A stretch of DNA of 64,000 bases. Source: Rallus limicola. Its lineage: Eukaryota > Chordata > Aves > Gruiformes > Rallidae. This document shows positions 10,933 to 24,400 of the stretch, one piece after another; within the stretch, counting starts at the first letter, position 1, and every line of letters begins with the position of its first letter. The DNA is taken from positions 10,983,331 to 11,047,330 of the forward strand of contig JAKCOZ010000003.1 of the NCBI GenBank assembly GCA_022605955.1, read 5' to 3'. The notes below the pieces were generated by a model that was not told the DNA's origin, made no database searches, and saw nothing but the letters and a program-made list of their open reading frames with translations. The position numbers were made by a program, and so were the translations under genes.

Positions 10933-13900
10933 GTCCCTGATAATACAAATATAACTCAGAACAGAAGAAACTCAAATCTTCTAGCCACTGGTGCTCACAA
11001 ACACTGGTGCTCCTGTGTTTACTGTAGGGAGAACAAAACTAACTATTTTCACTTCTGGGTATGAATTGCTATCTTATGAATTTAGGTGTGCACTGAGATG
11101 ACATGTTACTCACCTCATTAACCTTAAGTCCTAAGGCATTCTTCACAAGCTTAAAGTTGAGCATGTTTTTAAAAGGTTTCAGGAATGTGGCTGTAATCTT
11201 TTAAAATGCTACTGTACTTAATTTTCTTGAAACTTCTTCACATGGAACAAATTTATATTTCCTAGACTTAATTCCAACAATAGATGATTTCCTTTGAAAC
11301 ATCACTACAAAGGTTTTATTTAAAGGGACTTCATTTAAAGACCAGTGCAAATTGTGCTAAGATATGTAAAAAAGCAAGTTGCTCTTGTGAACAGAAGGGG
11401 AAAAAAAGGGATTTTTTTCTTCTGGCTGCATTTTTACATAGATTTGTTTTAATAAAAGCCTTTCTGTTCACATACTGTCTTTTCATTGTGAAAACAAAGC
11501 ATGGGAGGCTCTGTGTGATATAAGGCAGGGAGCTATGCATAAAAAGCTGGATTTGCCCTTCATGAATTCAGGCAAGTAATTTTACTTACCTAGGTCTAAG
11601 GCTGTCTCCAAAGATGTTAATGCTTGTGAGGCTCTATGGTCTCGAGAGGATAGACTGCTGCAGGAGCATCAGCCAGTAGTACTGTTAGTAAGTTTCTGAC
11701 AAGTCAGAACCTCTAAGAAGGCAGAGAAAAATGGTGAATGTGCTGTTACATCAACAAGGCTGTGACTTCATTGCACAGTCATGTGAGAGGAAAGAGAGAC
11801 TGTCAGATAACTGTCAAAGGGGTAAAGAAAGGAAGTTACAACAAGGTATGTGAACTTATGCACATGCTGCTGTTGAAACACTCAGGAACAAACTCCAACC
11901 AACCTGTTTCAAAAACATGATGTCAACCTTTCTGCCTCACCACATGCAATGCCTAGCACTCCTATGTGGTATCTGTCCTCCATAATACATCAGAAATATC
12001 TAATCACTATTGTTATAATCTTCTGTCAACTATGACATTAGATCAGTTCAATCAGATGCAGACAGTGAGGTCACCATGAAGCAGTCAAATGATGACAGAA
12101 GCAGTTTGCTATGCATAAAGGAGTTGGTTATTATATGGCATGCTTGAATGTATAGGTTCGGCTCATCTTCAGCTAAATATTTCGTTATTTAACAGCTGTT
12201 ATGAGTCAGCCAGAGAGAGGATTAGTTAAAAAAATGTAGTGGTAAGAAATGCTTTAATCTTGAGCTACAATAGAAAAGCAAGTCTGGTCAGGTCATGTCT
12301 ATGCGAGGTGGTTCTCCAGGAGTACTTAGGAGTTTATTACTGTTCATACAAAACAGGAGATGGTTTGATAAAGTTAATCCTGCCATCTTCATATTAACTC
12401 TACCAATTTCAGAGATAGTTGGGAGAGGGTTCTTTTCTAGGACATACTACCATGCTTAAACATTTTCAGATAAGATTATTTTGCAAATAGGTACTAAAGT
12501 ATTTTTTTCTGATGCAGAGCCTTGTATACTTCTCATCTTGTTATGACTCAGGGTTCTCAGAGTTTTACACAATGGTGATATCTTACTGACTTATTGTTAG
12601 TGTGTCTTCGTGTCACCTCCTTTGGGAAGGTAATAGAGATGTTAAGACATGAAGTCAGTATTCCAGTTCTTGTCCACATCCTTTACCTTTAGCTAAGAAG
12701 CATAAAGAGAAAGCAAAGCTGTAAAACTGTCAGAGTGGCTATCAGAAGATATCCCAGTTTCATGGGTTTCCTGTCTAATGTCACCACACCATGCATAATC
12801 CAGCATGGAAAACACAGGTTTAGGCTGCCAGGAGAACAGGAATGGAGGAAAGGCATATCCAGGCACTGCCAGCCTATGACTACTGAGCTTCAGGTCATCA
12901 CCAATGCCACCAAGACATGTTAGAGCAGCCAGATTAGAGCAGTCCCAAATACAACACAAAAACACGGATATGAGAACGTTGACTTTAGCTTCATTCTGGA
13001 CTAGAGTAATAGGGTTAAAAACCCCAGGCCTAACATATCTGTGATGTCTTGCTGCGAAATGTCTCTGAGTTGTGGGGCAGGGTGTGAAAATCAACACAGC
13101 ACCCAAACAGCTGCAAGGCTGAGGCTCTGTCAGCCTTCAGCCTCTGTAGCTGAGAGCAGTATCACCTCAAAAAAACTTTCCCAAAACCTGAAATATCTGC
13201 AGAAACCCCCTCACACAGAATTGAAATCCCACTGCTGGGAAAAGGTTAATGTGGTAAAGTCCCCTCAGAAAAGGTGGGTCTTAAGCATTTCAAACACTTT
13301 AGTGTGCTCTACTCTGTTTTTAATTCAGATTATGTAACACTCCATAAAAATTAAACCAATGTTTCTTCACATTTATAGAAAGAAAGACCACTAAATCCAT
13401 GTTCAGTGACTCACTGAGGAGCGTACTATCAACTGGTGGATAAATAAATAAATACAAGTAAATTGCTATTCACATTTCTAAGAATTTGTTAAACTCAAGC
13501 TGTGGCTTCCTAGGCAATTTCTGGAAACCCAGAGTGTATAAGGAGTTGATCACAAATCAGACAAGGGAGCTGTGAAGACACAGCACTAAAGCAACTAGAA
13601 TGTTTCTGGAAAGGTACAGGAACTGTATAGTGTTTGTGCTACTTAGATTTTCTGTTTGCTAGCTGAGAAACAGGATGGTAGGAAGCAGCAGACAGCAAGC
13701 TGTTTTGCACTTGGACATGGAAAGGAATTTCACCAATAAGAAAGAAATTTTAGTTCAAAAGTGAGCGCTCTCCCTCCCTCCCCGAGTTTTTTTTCTTTTC
13801 TCATTAATAATCCAGTGGTATCATATGTTACATAAAATCTGTCAGAATTTTTTTTTTTCTTCTTTAATGATAGTAATGATAATAATGTTAGAAAATCTGC

Positions 13901-15663
13901 AAAAATTTGCAACAGCCAAGCAGAAAACAGTGAATTAAACCCAAGAAACTTAGACTGTTTAAGCAAGAAATCCATCTCGGTTCTTAAGTAAACTAGAAAA
14001 CCTAAGGGAAATCCCTGAAAAACTGAATTATGTTTTTTTTTTAACAGAATGTATGTTTCCAGTTTATCATTTTTCTTATTATTAAGAATTATGAGCTTCA
14101 CTGATTTCCACCCTTGGATACTTTAGGTGTTTTCATATTGGTTCTTAAGATGCAGTCACCCCTCCACCCCAGTCAGTATACTACCTGGAAATTCAGAACA
14201 ATGCTGGAAGCTGATCTAAAATTTAATGTTTTCCAAGGATGAATTCTGTATTTGTAATTGAATATATATTTTACATATTCAGCATTTTTAAACCTATCAA
14301 ATTGTCATCTAACCTGTATACAATGGAGTTTCTCAAAGATAGACTGTAGACGCTTCCAGTTACACCAGCACCCATTATGTAATCATATTTCATTCTTGAC
14401 ATGGTTGCAGAAATTGTCCAGACCAGGAAGGAACAAGGGAAAAGTCAATGCTGAATTTTTGCTAACTTTTAAGGTGTTAATTTTGCACCTAGAAATGTCA
14501 GAAGGAGAGGAAAACAAATTAAAAATTAGCTGTGCAAAATTACAGAAATATGACATTCAAGTGGAATGTGTGCTTCTATCCTTTCATGATCAGGGACAGA
14601 AATAAGGATGCACTTAAGTGCTTTAACATACTTTATCTAAATGCCAGCTTGTCCCTGAGAGATCCTCTCAACTGCACAATTTCAAGCACACCCAATTTCA
14701 ATATATTACAAATTCAAAGAATTTCCTGTTTTAAGTCCATTACTTTTTAAGATTGTAAAGAAAAAGCTGTTGTTAACAACTGAAAAGGTAGTTAAAAAAG
14801 TAATAAAATGAAGGTACATCCTCAAGTCTCATGGAAATTTCCATGATTTCTTAGAGAAGAGCATAACACAGCAATTAAGTGCCCAAAACATTGATTTTGA
14901 TCTCATGATTTAATTAGCAAATTACAACCTCGTAGAACTTTGCACAGAATGATAGAGGAAAAGAATCAGGTCTTTACTTAGTCATTCTAAGTTATCTCCG
15001 TATCGGAATTGTTATTTAATGAACACCTCTGATTAATTTTGTTTCATTAAGTTACTAGATCTGAATCATTCTATGAGACCTGTATAGACTTATGAATGTT
15101 AAGGGGGTAAAAAGTTAGTCCAATATTTGTCAGCTTGACATCTAAATTTTTCATCCCTTTTCTAATGTGCTTGTGAGTTGTTGATTTTTTTATTTTAATA
15201 ATAACTATATCATTATATGGCTGCATTCCTGTTGTCTTGGTTTTTAGCCTGGCTTTATGAAATAACAGATAGTATGTAAGACCCTAACTTGCAGTCCCTT
15301 AGGTGTGCTAACAACCCTTAAGACTAAATGATTTTCACAAAGCAGGGTTTGAAATATTTACTTTGTTTTGGTCCACATGGTGTTCTTTTTTTTATCTGTT
15401 TTGATTACAGCTGTAAGTTATGGAAAAACATAAAATAAAACAGTTGCACAGTAAGAACATTTGTCACGTTGTGGTGACAATCATGAGATAAAGATGGGGT
15501 TTGCTTTTCATCAGCGAAGTAGCTCTGACAATTGAAGCACTTTTCTATCAGTGTAATTCTGATTACAGTAATGTTGCTTTATACTTTCTATTAAGTGTTT
15601 AGATATTTTTAAAGCTCTTTAAAGATCAATATTAGGCAATTTATGTCCCAGGAATTAAAAGAT
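10933..15663. other. unique AT-rich DNA, no gene recognised
   Basis: Includes short AAAT repeats at 13440-13454 and T/A-runs near 13800-14050. The longest frame here is a 137-codon - strand frame at 12693-13106 with no recognisable domain, which I do not call as a gene. Confidence 0.6.
13440..13454 (+). repeat. short AAAT tetranucleotide repeat
   Basis: About 3.5 units of AAAT/ATAA. A minor microsatellite. Confidence 0.7.
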
Positions 15664-15709
15664 AAATGTTTATGCAAAGAAAATTCCAAATGTTTATGCA
15701 AAGAAAATT
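15664..15709 (+). repeat. 24-bp tandem duplication carrying an octamer-like site
   Basis: Copy one is 15664-15687. Copy two (15688-15709) is identical over its 22 nt and then departs. Each copy contains TTTATGCAAAG, one base from the POU octamer ATGCAAAT, preceded by AAATG. The duplication therefore yields two such sites 24 bp apart, about two helical turns. Confidence 0.9.
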
Positions 15710-16299
15710 GATTCCATAGCACCATAAGGCTAAAGATTAGAGTTAGAAAGCTGAGGCATTCACAATAAGTATGTAATTTGAAAAGCAATGAAAAAGAAAG
15801 ACCCTTTGTTCATTATCGTCCTGACAGTTTTTCTTTTATTTATGCTGAGTAGTAGTTTGTGAAACCGCTTTCAAGTACTTCCATGGTAAACCAATGTCCT
15901 AAATAAATAAATAAAGGAATTTTCACTGGTGAAGTTATTCAGAGAAATAAATAGGTTTTGCTTTTTCTTTCTTAGAAAATGTTAAAATTTAGCTTTCTTT
16001 TTTTTTTACTGCAATAGAATTACTGGAATTTATACCATTCTGTCATTAGAGTTGCTAAAATAACTAGGATTTATTCCTGCAATTTACAACATTATTGCTA
16101 GAACATGCTCCTCATTTACAAAATAAAATGCATACAGTATTCAGAGTTTGTTTCAAGAAGTGCAGTCTTGGAAAAAAAAACCCAATAGCTATGAACATTA
16201 GAAAAAAAATATTCTGGAATAGCATGTCTTTAATTTAAAAATAATTTTCCTACCCAAACAAAAATATATCCCTAAACACAAGCAAATCAGATGATTCTC
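15710..16299. other. AT-rich unique DNA
   Basis: Contains a short AAAT repeat (about 15900-15915) and several T- and A-runs. No gene or repeat family is recognised. Confidence 0.6.
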
Positions 16300-16660
16300 T
16301 GTTCGTAACGACACACAGAATTGGTTTGTTCTTAAGGGGAGTTTATTTGTTCATAATGTAAGTTTATTGTAAGTGTCGTCACTGTCAGGTACTGCCAGAG
16401 CAATATCCCAAATTTTCTGTCAAGTTTGGTCCTGTATGGGTAATTAGAATTACCTCCTTCCAAGCACTTTTGAGTCACTCTCATGCAACATGTTTAATAG
16501 GGGCAGCTTTAAGTGTAGAAGAAGAAGTTACAGTGACAAAGAAACAATTTGTTAAACCCATGTTACCAGAGAAAACTGCTTCCTGATGAAATTATTAGCT
16601 CAATTCACCTCTTATTTTATGGAGATGTTTTAATGGGGGGAGAAGTAAAAAGTGTCTCCA
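16300..16660. promoter_or_regulatory. candidate noncoding regulatory block
   Basis: A mixed-complexity stretch free of simple repeats within AT-rich surroundings. It carries GGTAATTAGAATTACC at 16439-16454, two 7-bp inverted arms (GGTAATT/AATTACC) containing the homeodomain core TAATTA, and downstream SOX-like ACAAAG and AACAAT motifs near 16537-16550. The look is that of a conserved vertebrate enhancer, but the evidence is motif content only. Confidence 0.2.
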
Positions 16661-17218
16661 ATACTTGCTAGAAAATAGGCTGGTTCTGTTCTAAATTATA
16701 TTCACAAATGGTTTCCTGATGCATTGTGTGATTTATAACCATTTTCGATTTGCTAATTGCCATTCACAGTGGTTGCATGTTTTTGCATCTTCCTAAACAT
16801 TTTGGTTTAAAAGAAAAAAAACCCTGAATATATATCTGGTTCTAGACAGAATAAATAATAAAGTCAATAGGAAATTATTCAAGTTTATTTTCTATTACAG
16901 ATTAATCCATAAAAATATTACAATTTTACAACAAAAACTGAAACAAAAAAAATATTATTCAGGCTTATATTGCCCCATGGAAGTGGCTTATTGGAGATAA
17001 GATACATGACCTGCTGCACCAAACACACAGGGGTGGCTTTATCCCTTGGCCAAGCATCACTGTGAGAGGCATTAGCTACAGTGCTGTGGCATCTCCGTAG
17101 CATCCATGCTCCCCGCTGGCTTCCAGGCACAGCCCTGGTATGCTGGAGAGGGCATCATGCTAGCCTCTGTGCGGATTGGGCTTGCACATCACACTGCAAG
17201 CCAGAGCAGCAAAAAAAG
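16661..17218. other. AT-rich unique DNA
   Basis: No gene, RNA or repeat family seen. It has A-runs near 16810 and 16945. Confidence 0.6.
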
Positions 17219-17321
17219 CCAACCAAAACAAACCACACCAAACCAAACCAAACCACACCACACCACACCAAACCAAACCACACCACACCAAACCAAAACA
17301 AACCACAGCAAACCAAAAACA
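17219..17321 (+). repeat. pentanucleotide array of AACCA and CACCA units
   Basis: From 17221 to 17320 the sequence divides into 20 successive pentamers. Nearly all are AACCA or CACCA, with four variants (AAACA twice, CAGCA once, AAAAC at the end). Runs of the two unit types alternate in blocks. The + strand has only one G over 100 nt. The three reading frames give Thr/Pro/Asn/His/Lys/Gln-rich peptides, which is a composition artefact and not a protein. Confidence 0.93.
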
Positions 17322-20056
17322 CTGTTTCATTATCTTGGTTTTACATATAAGAAACCAAAGATCCAGGAAAATAATGAAAATTGTATGAGGGGTCTTTAGC
17401 AGAGAGAGGATCTAAATTGGAATCACCCAAATCTGGACAGAATTGGGATATGACTGTCCACACCTACCTTTTGTTACTGAATGAAAGCAACTACCTTTTA
17501 GAGATGGGAAGAACTGTCATCTATACTGGACTGTGGGGTAGCTTCAGGTCCAAACATGAGCTGCCACAATCCAACACACAAAGTGTTCTTTTTGCTAACC
17601 TGAAATAAAAAACCTCAGAACAATGCCTCCCAAGCAACTCAGCACAGGGTTGTGATGGAAATTTCCCCAGTTTTCACTATGGGGCTATTATTGTAGCTCC
17701 ACATCATGGAGCTGAAGGACCCAAAAGCATGTTAATGCTGCCATAGCACACATTAAAGTCATACAACATTTTCCCTGAGTGGGTGTATTCAGCTTATTTA
17801 ATAAAGATCATGAGTGACTGCACCCCTTTTTTGGCTATGAAACAACTCAAGGATAGGGAATTTTAATAGCATATTAGTCATCTGCCCAGAGGTGAAGTAT
17901 TTCATAATGAACTGAAAAGCCAGCAAATTGTGTATATGTGTATATTTTAATATTACTCTGTTCCTACTAATGAAATTTATGCAAAACACCACAAAAACTG
18001 ATGAATATACATCCATAACTTGACTGAAAGTTGTTGCAGGTTGCGTTAGGGTGAGGTGTTAAAATATTTATTTATTGTCAAGTTTTGTCTTTTTTTTTTA
18101 ATTACTTTCCTGATATTTTGAAATTATTCCTGCTGATTAGTATGAAACTATTGAGCATAAATGTCAAGAAAAATGTCACACACTTTTTGATTCTGCTGTA
18201 CGATATGCCTTGCCCAGCAAAGGTGACAAAGGCAGGATTCTACAAGGAATATCCAAAACCATCTGTAGGCAGCATACTTTGATTTTTTTTTGTCTTTAAG
18301 AAAGCACCATGCAGGTAGGTGTGCATACAAGTGAGGGGAAAGCAAGGAAGGACATGGTGATTCAGAGGACTGGCAGTGGAATAAAGAATACATGAAAATG
18401 AGTTTTGCTTGCAGGCGTAAGGCTGAGTGATGACATGGCTGAACTGCTTGCTCACCTTTTGAGCTCTGCCTGATACATTCATGGACCTGTGGTTTGCCCC
18501 AGGTGCCTCTAGGATGTTTGGCTTGGCTGTGGGTGGTGCACGGTCACCATGGCCACCACTGACCTTACATGTTGTCATCTGTCTGCCTTGCTCATGGACC
18601 ACCAAGGTGCTGTTGCTGATGAGTACCAGAAAGCGGTTTTTCCTACTGTCTTGGATTTAGCATAGCTGTTTACATGTCCATGTTGTCAACCTCATGATGA
18701 TGATAAGTGGTAACAAGCCTTTTACACTCAGTTGTGAAATGAAATGAGCTCAGGGTCCAACAGGCCAAGAGAGGGCAGCAGATCTGCAGCCCCGATTCCA
18801 TCACCAGGGAGGAATTCCTCCCATCCTACCTAAGCATATGTGGTACTGATGGTCCTCAAAAACCTCCAGAACTGATCTTAAAAGCCTCTCATGCCTGTTG
18901 AGCCCTAATTCTTCCTGTGGAAACAGCTGCTCGTTTGGGGTTTTGCTTTGGGGCCTAAGAAACAAGAGACAGCTCCCTTCAGCTGGAATGCATCTCGCAC
19001 CGGAGAATTACTCACAGCACCTGGTGCCAGCCAGGAGCTGGATGGCAGGGTGCTGCCTCACAGGTCTAGTGCTCCTCCTGCAAGTATGGATCTGTGAAAG
19101 CTGGCATATTCCTTGCCTCTGCAAAAGACCAATCCCTGAGTTGGCTTGGCAAGCATGCTGGAGACCAAAAACGTCTACTGCTAAAGCTGGCCTTAAGTTG
19201 ACGGCAACTGATGCATTGCCAGGGTCAGGCTCACAGCGTGTGTCTTGTGGCCATCAGTTTCCCTGTGATCTGGGAGAGAGAAAAAGAATCTTCTATTTTT
19301 GGCTAAAAGTTTAAAAAAAACTCATTGTGAGTGCCATGGGCACCAGACACTAAATTGATGTTCTTTAGATTTCATTTGTCTGGATTTCTATTGACTAGCT
19401 TTTAAACTAATTTTTACCAGTAGGCCTATTATTGCTTGAGAATTTAGTGACTATGGATCATTGTTAAAGGAGGAGCTGCCCCCCAAGCATTTGTACACTA
19501 CTCATGGTGTCACACTTACACAGATGCACACTTATTCTTCGGCATGCTTCCTTCTGCTTCAGGCTCATCCCTCAGTTTCCCACATCAGAGTCTTAGGTGT
19601 CAGATATTACTGAATAATTAGTATAATTCAAAGGTGCAGCAGCAGGATCAGCCTGGACTGGGTGCCTCCAAAGAGAGGGACCCAGAGCAAAGATATCTGA
19701 AGGCAATTATACACTTGGGACCCCTATTCCCACCCCTGATAGTCTCTTCACCCACTGTCCATATGTCCTTTAGTCCAATGGTGACTTTTGGTCTGGGGGT
19801 CTTCTAACATCTAATTGAATTCCTTTCCTGTGTCCAGTCAGGCAGGCTCTTACCTTGTTGACTTGCGGTTTCTGCAATTTTTGCCAAATTTTGGGGCCTC
19901 TCTATCTTCTGGTTTACATGCCTTGTGCCCCTGCCCTTGCTGGTGGAACATGGAGAACTGAAGAGTCCCAGATTTGCGGAAAACACTGCCAAGACATGAG
20001 TGTGATATTAAGATACTTTCCTGTAGTAGAAAGACTAAACACAGGACATTACTAGC
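17322..20056. other. unique DNA, no gene recognised
   Basis: A moderately GC-rich stretch at about 18430-19270 holds overlapping frames on both strands, including a 138-codon + frame at 18898-19314 without a recognisable domain. I see no splice pattern that would make it an exon. Otherwise AT-rich. Confidence 0.5.
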
Positions 20057-20092
20057 TATTAGGAAAACTACTAGGAAAATTACTGGGAAAAA
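20057..20092 (+). repeat. three tandem 12-bp units
   Basis: TATTAGGAAAAC, TACTAGGAAAAT and TACTGGGAAAAA follow each other without a gap and differ at 2-4 positions. A small diverged minisatellite. Confidence 0.8.
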
Positions 20093-21217
20093 TACCTCTA
20101 TTGCAGCCTAAAGGCTTCAGCAAATCTAGGTACTTGTGCTAAGTAAACCTAAGCAAACAGCACAAATCACACCCTATTATAATCCTAAGTAATTTATTCT
20201 AATTAAAACTTATTTATGTTAAACAGCTAATATCCCTCAACAAGTAATTTAAATCCTACAGTGGGTAGGATTTAAGAGGGTAAGACTGGGCCTGGAATAG
20301 CCGCTTGTCTGCATTAGCACACAATGTTTTGTGATGAACTGCTTCAAATTCTTTTAAGGAAAGAACAGTTAAAACTACTGATCAAAATAAACATGCAAGT
20401 ATGTACTGCATGAGGTCTGCACAATCTAAAACCAAGAATGCATTATTGGGCTGAGGTATGAGGGTACAAATAATATTATTTTCCTGCTATCAGATTTGAG
20501 ATTCTTAAATTATTTCAAGTCACATGTTTGATTTCTTAAGCACAATACTTGCAATTTATCAAAATAGGCTGTCTACAAACAACAAATACCTTCTCTCTCA
20601 ATCACCACCGTGGTGTACCTATCTAGTTTTTAATCATACAGAATGCACATTTTGGCAGAACCAAACTTGGTAAACCCAGAAAAGCTTTTTGAAGTTTTTC
20701 AAAACCATCTGTCCCCACCTTTGCATGCTTTTCGGTTGTGCCTAATGCTAAAGGTCATGTAAGTTTGAAAGAAAACTTTTTGCCTTTTTTCAGGTTTTGA
20801 GATTTACATAAAATTTTCTTGCAAAGATTGTTGGTTTTGTCCTGGAAATGTCTCATGCAGGGAATTTCAGAGTGCTTGAAGTTTTACTGTTCCTAATAAG
20901 AGCAGAGCAAATTCACCCATGAAGGAGAAGAGAGAATTCTTTGGCTTATTGAAAATTATCTTTCTGAATGCATGCTGCAGCAGAGGTGTACTATAAATTG
21001 GTCTTTCCAGAAACCAATGTAAAAGAAAAAATTATTTTCTTTTCATGTTAGCATGATATTTATGGAATTTTAACCTACCTGTTGCTGGTTTAGAACAAGT
21101 ATATACAGTATATTTTACCTAACTGGAGGGAAGCTTGTTATTCCGATTTTTAATTATTGTTATGTAGAAACAGGCTCAAAGACAAATCTGTGCAGCATCA
21201 AAGCACTGTGCTACAAA
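20093..21217. other. AT-rich unique DNA
   Basis: No gene, RNA or repeat family recognised. Confidence 0.6.
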
Positions 21218-21433
21218 GGGCCCGATCCTGTTATGCATTGGCTAACATCAGAGATAAATATTGCTGACTTCAAACAAGATTGACGTTATCCTGTGCTTCT
21301 CTAACAACTGATTACTAACAAAGCATTGTTTATAAATTATGCACTCCTACTTACATAAACCACTTTCACTTGATGTTATTGATTCCTTCACAAGTCTCTG
21401 TTGAAGCCAACAGGGAGTTTGGCTGTGAAGATA
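21218..21433. mobile_element. remnants of ancient palindromic (MITE-like) repeats
   Basis: Position 21218 begins GGGCCCGATCCTG, a start shared by ancient amniote nonautonomous repeats that I know from turtle, crocodile and bird sequence. Near 21394-21430 the sequence CTGTTGAAGCCAACAGGGAG resembles the decayed CCCATTGAAGTCAATGGGAG core of the same kind of element. The sequence between is too diverged to align by eye. It may be two separate relics. I do not assign a family name. Confidence 0.35.
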
Positions 21434-24400
21434 TTAGTAGGAAACCTCTAAATGTTTTTCTTCAGAAATTAAAGAGTTATTTTCCTGACATTCCCTAAAA
21501 CAAGTGTGGTTCCTGGGGCTTACAGCTTGCATGTCAAAGCCTAGCTATCTGTAATATTCCTCCTGATTTATGGGTTCAGGACTGACTAAAACAAAAACTT
21601 TTTTTTCTTCCAAGAAGTCATAGAAGTATGTCATTCACAATTTTTTTAATTTGTATTTTTTAATTTGAATTATGCTTGTTTTGTTCTGCCTAAAACCAGG
21701 TCACAATCACAAGGCAGTCAAAATGGCCTCTTTCCTTTTTAAAATATTATTTTAGTGGCTAAGGAAAAATTTAATGATTGAAAAAGAACAATTAATCGAT
21801 TGGTATAGAAGTCTTCAAAAGCCACATGAGATAACAATCACACATGATAAAAAACAATTTATTAAAGAAAGTATATTTCTATTTCAAGCTTCTGTAGAAC
21901 TTCACTGAAAAATGAAATAAGATGGTGGTGTCACAGTGAACTACTACATACACACTACTGTGTGTGTAGGTCATGTTACAAGATTATGAGAAGGTGCAAA
22001 AAAGGTCCTCAAGAAAGGTCAAAGATTTTGCAGGAATTTTTTGCATCTTGCCCCACCAACAATTTATAAGCAGGAGGGAAGAACTAAAAACCTAAGCAAG
22101 TTGTGTAACTCAGGTTTAAGACAGTCCCAGTCATTACGTATCATGACTTCTTTTATAAAGGATCACATAGCAACTTAAATTGCCTCTGAAATTCCTGTTA
22201 ACATTGCTTAAAATTAAGGTTAAATTTAATGTCTGTTTTTTTAAGTATTAGTAAGCTCTCATGAATCATTCCTACTCACCCGAGAAACCTGGTTCTTGTG
22301 TAAAGGGGTGGTAGACTTACATATTGCAAATGTACTATTTCTGATTTTTTGAAAAATAAAATTACTAGTTCACTAACTATGTACCTACTTGTCAGTTGAG
22401 AGAGAATATGCCTCAAAAAGTTATAAATTGGAGCAGGAATATGAAGTTCAGTCACAGTATTGCATAGCCTTATGCACAATTATTGAGATTTGTCAAACCA
22501 AACACCATCCAGTGACTGCTCAGCAGACCATCTTCACTCCTACACAGGAACACTCTCATTCCGACAGAAGTTGTAAAATAATAAATACTGTACTTCCTAT
22601 GATATCAGAAAGCAGGGAAATAAGGGAGACCTAGTGGGTAAATGACAAAATGTGCTAAGGAAAGAGAGGACGCAATGAATTTTACAAAATCTTTGACCTT
22701 CCCTATAAGTGCATTCACATGCCTGCATTGCTGCTTGTAAATCTAAATAACCTTACAGACAAAGAAAGCAATAAATAAATAATAACATCCCCCACAACAA
22801 CAAAAATACCATCTAAATTAAGTTCTTCTAGATCCAGTGTCCTGAATTCAGAATAAGGAGGGGGAAGTAGAGAATCATCAGCTTCAAATATATCAAATTG
22901 AAAGATATGGAAGAAGCAAAAGAAGATCAGCTGTGGCACTTCAGAGAAAATACAGCCAACAAATTCACACCATAAGCTATTACTGGGCAAATAACACAGC
23001 TCTGTGGGACACGGAAAGCAGAACAGAATCTGGAAAGTCTGGGAGCAGAATCCTACAGAACTAGACTGCCAGAGACCAGGAGGAACAATTTAATCTTGGA
23101 TACCACTCCTCCAAAGCCGACAGCCTGTGGTGGCTCTGAGGCAAGCTGAGCTGTAACTTTACACACACAGCTGCAGGCAGCATGTACAATCTGGGGACAG
23201 TCATTTCTGTACCAGACACCAGCAAGGAGGCTCCAGTGGAGCCACAGATGGACCCCAAAGAGCAGCCTAAACCACTCTGCTCACACCATGGTTTCCTTTG
23301 CTACTCCAAGCTCCATCTGTTTGAAGCTTTATATGCTGCATTTTACATTGCAAAGTGCCTCTGAGCGCTGCGTAAGACCACAGGTGCAATTGGAAGGAAA
23401 AGAAGTGAAGTGAATCATTTGAATCTTCATACACTAACTACTACATGGGAGGACTCCAAAATGACAAAAAGTGGCTTAGTAGCCAAAAAAGGCCATAAGC
23501 CTGTCTCACTTCAGGAAGAAGACAATTATTTTTCATGGTCATCAATGCGTTATTGAGCTTTATAGCCCAGCCTTCACCTTTGCTATTTCATGTATGCTTA
23601 TACATAAATACGTGTGTTTGCACGTGCTTATTTCTGTGTTGGCACATACACAGAAGCACAGATACATACAGGCTTCCCCGCTTTCCTGTCTCTGTTCACA
23701 TGAATGGTGATATGTTATCTTATAAAGAAGCCTCTTACTATAAGTCTTAGTTTTAAAATGTGCATTTAGCAAGTGTGTGGGATGTGTGAAGTTTAATGTT
23801 AGGGAAATCTTCTGTCCTGGTTTTGCTGCCTTGAGGGGTTGAATAATGTTAAGTAGGCAATCTTAGAGTACGGCCTGTGGCTGCACTAATGGTTCTGTCC
23901 CAACTTCACAGTGTCTCCCTGGCATATCTGAATTTTGCATAATAATATGTAATTTATACATCTATATACATACACATGCTTATATAAAGGAGAGGGAATA
24001 TGCTCATGCTTGTGATTCCCAGCTGTAGAGGAAATTCGATCTAGGAGCAATGGTCAGCATTGACCATGTTCCAAAACATCAATATCTGTTTTGATGACTT
24101 AGATGAATCTCAGATTATCACACTGTTTTACTTCTGCCCATCATAACCAAAAAAGTGAGGGAAAATCCTGTGAATTATTGTGGTACTGCATATTTGTAAG
24201 ATCTAGTTTTCAGCACTGTGTACTTCTGTCAGTTTACATCCTCCCAGTTCCCTTCTCAGCATAGATAGTATGTGCAATAATACCTGGTTTCCATATAAGG
24301 TGTTAAGACCAAAGCCCATTCTTTTAAATGCAACAAGAGCATTCCCTTTGATAATGTAACATGCTTCAAATTTAACCCTGATGTTAAAAAAACAAGGAAA

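Noticed and set aside
12693..13106. 137-codon - strand frame, one of the longest outside CR1
   Set aside because: The translation has no recognisable domain, no biased third-position pattern that I can see and no flanking splice or promoter signal. A frame of this length is plausible by chance in 64 kb.
17081..17399. Three overlapping Thr/Pro/Lys-rich frames
   Set aside because: They are translations of the AACCA/CACCA pentamer array and its flanks. The repetitive composition explains them.
18898..19314. 138-codon + strand frame
   Set aside because: It begins at a TTG codon, has no recognisable motif, and overlaps other frames in a mildly GC-rich patch, where stops are rarer.
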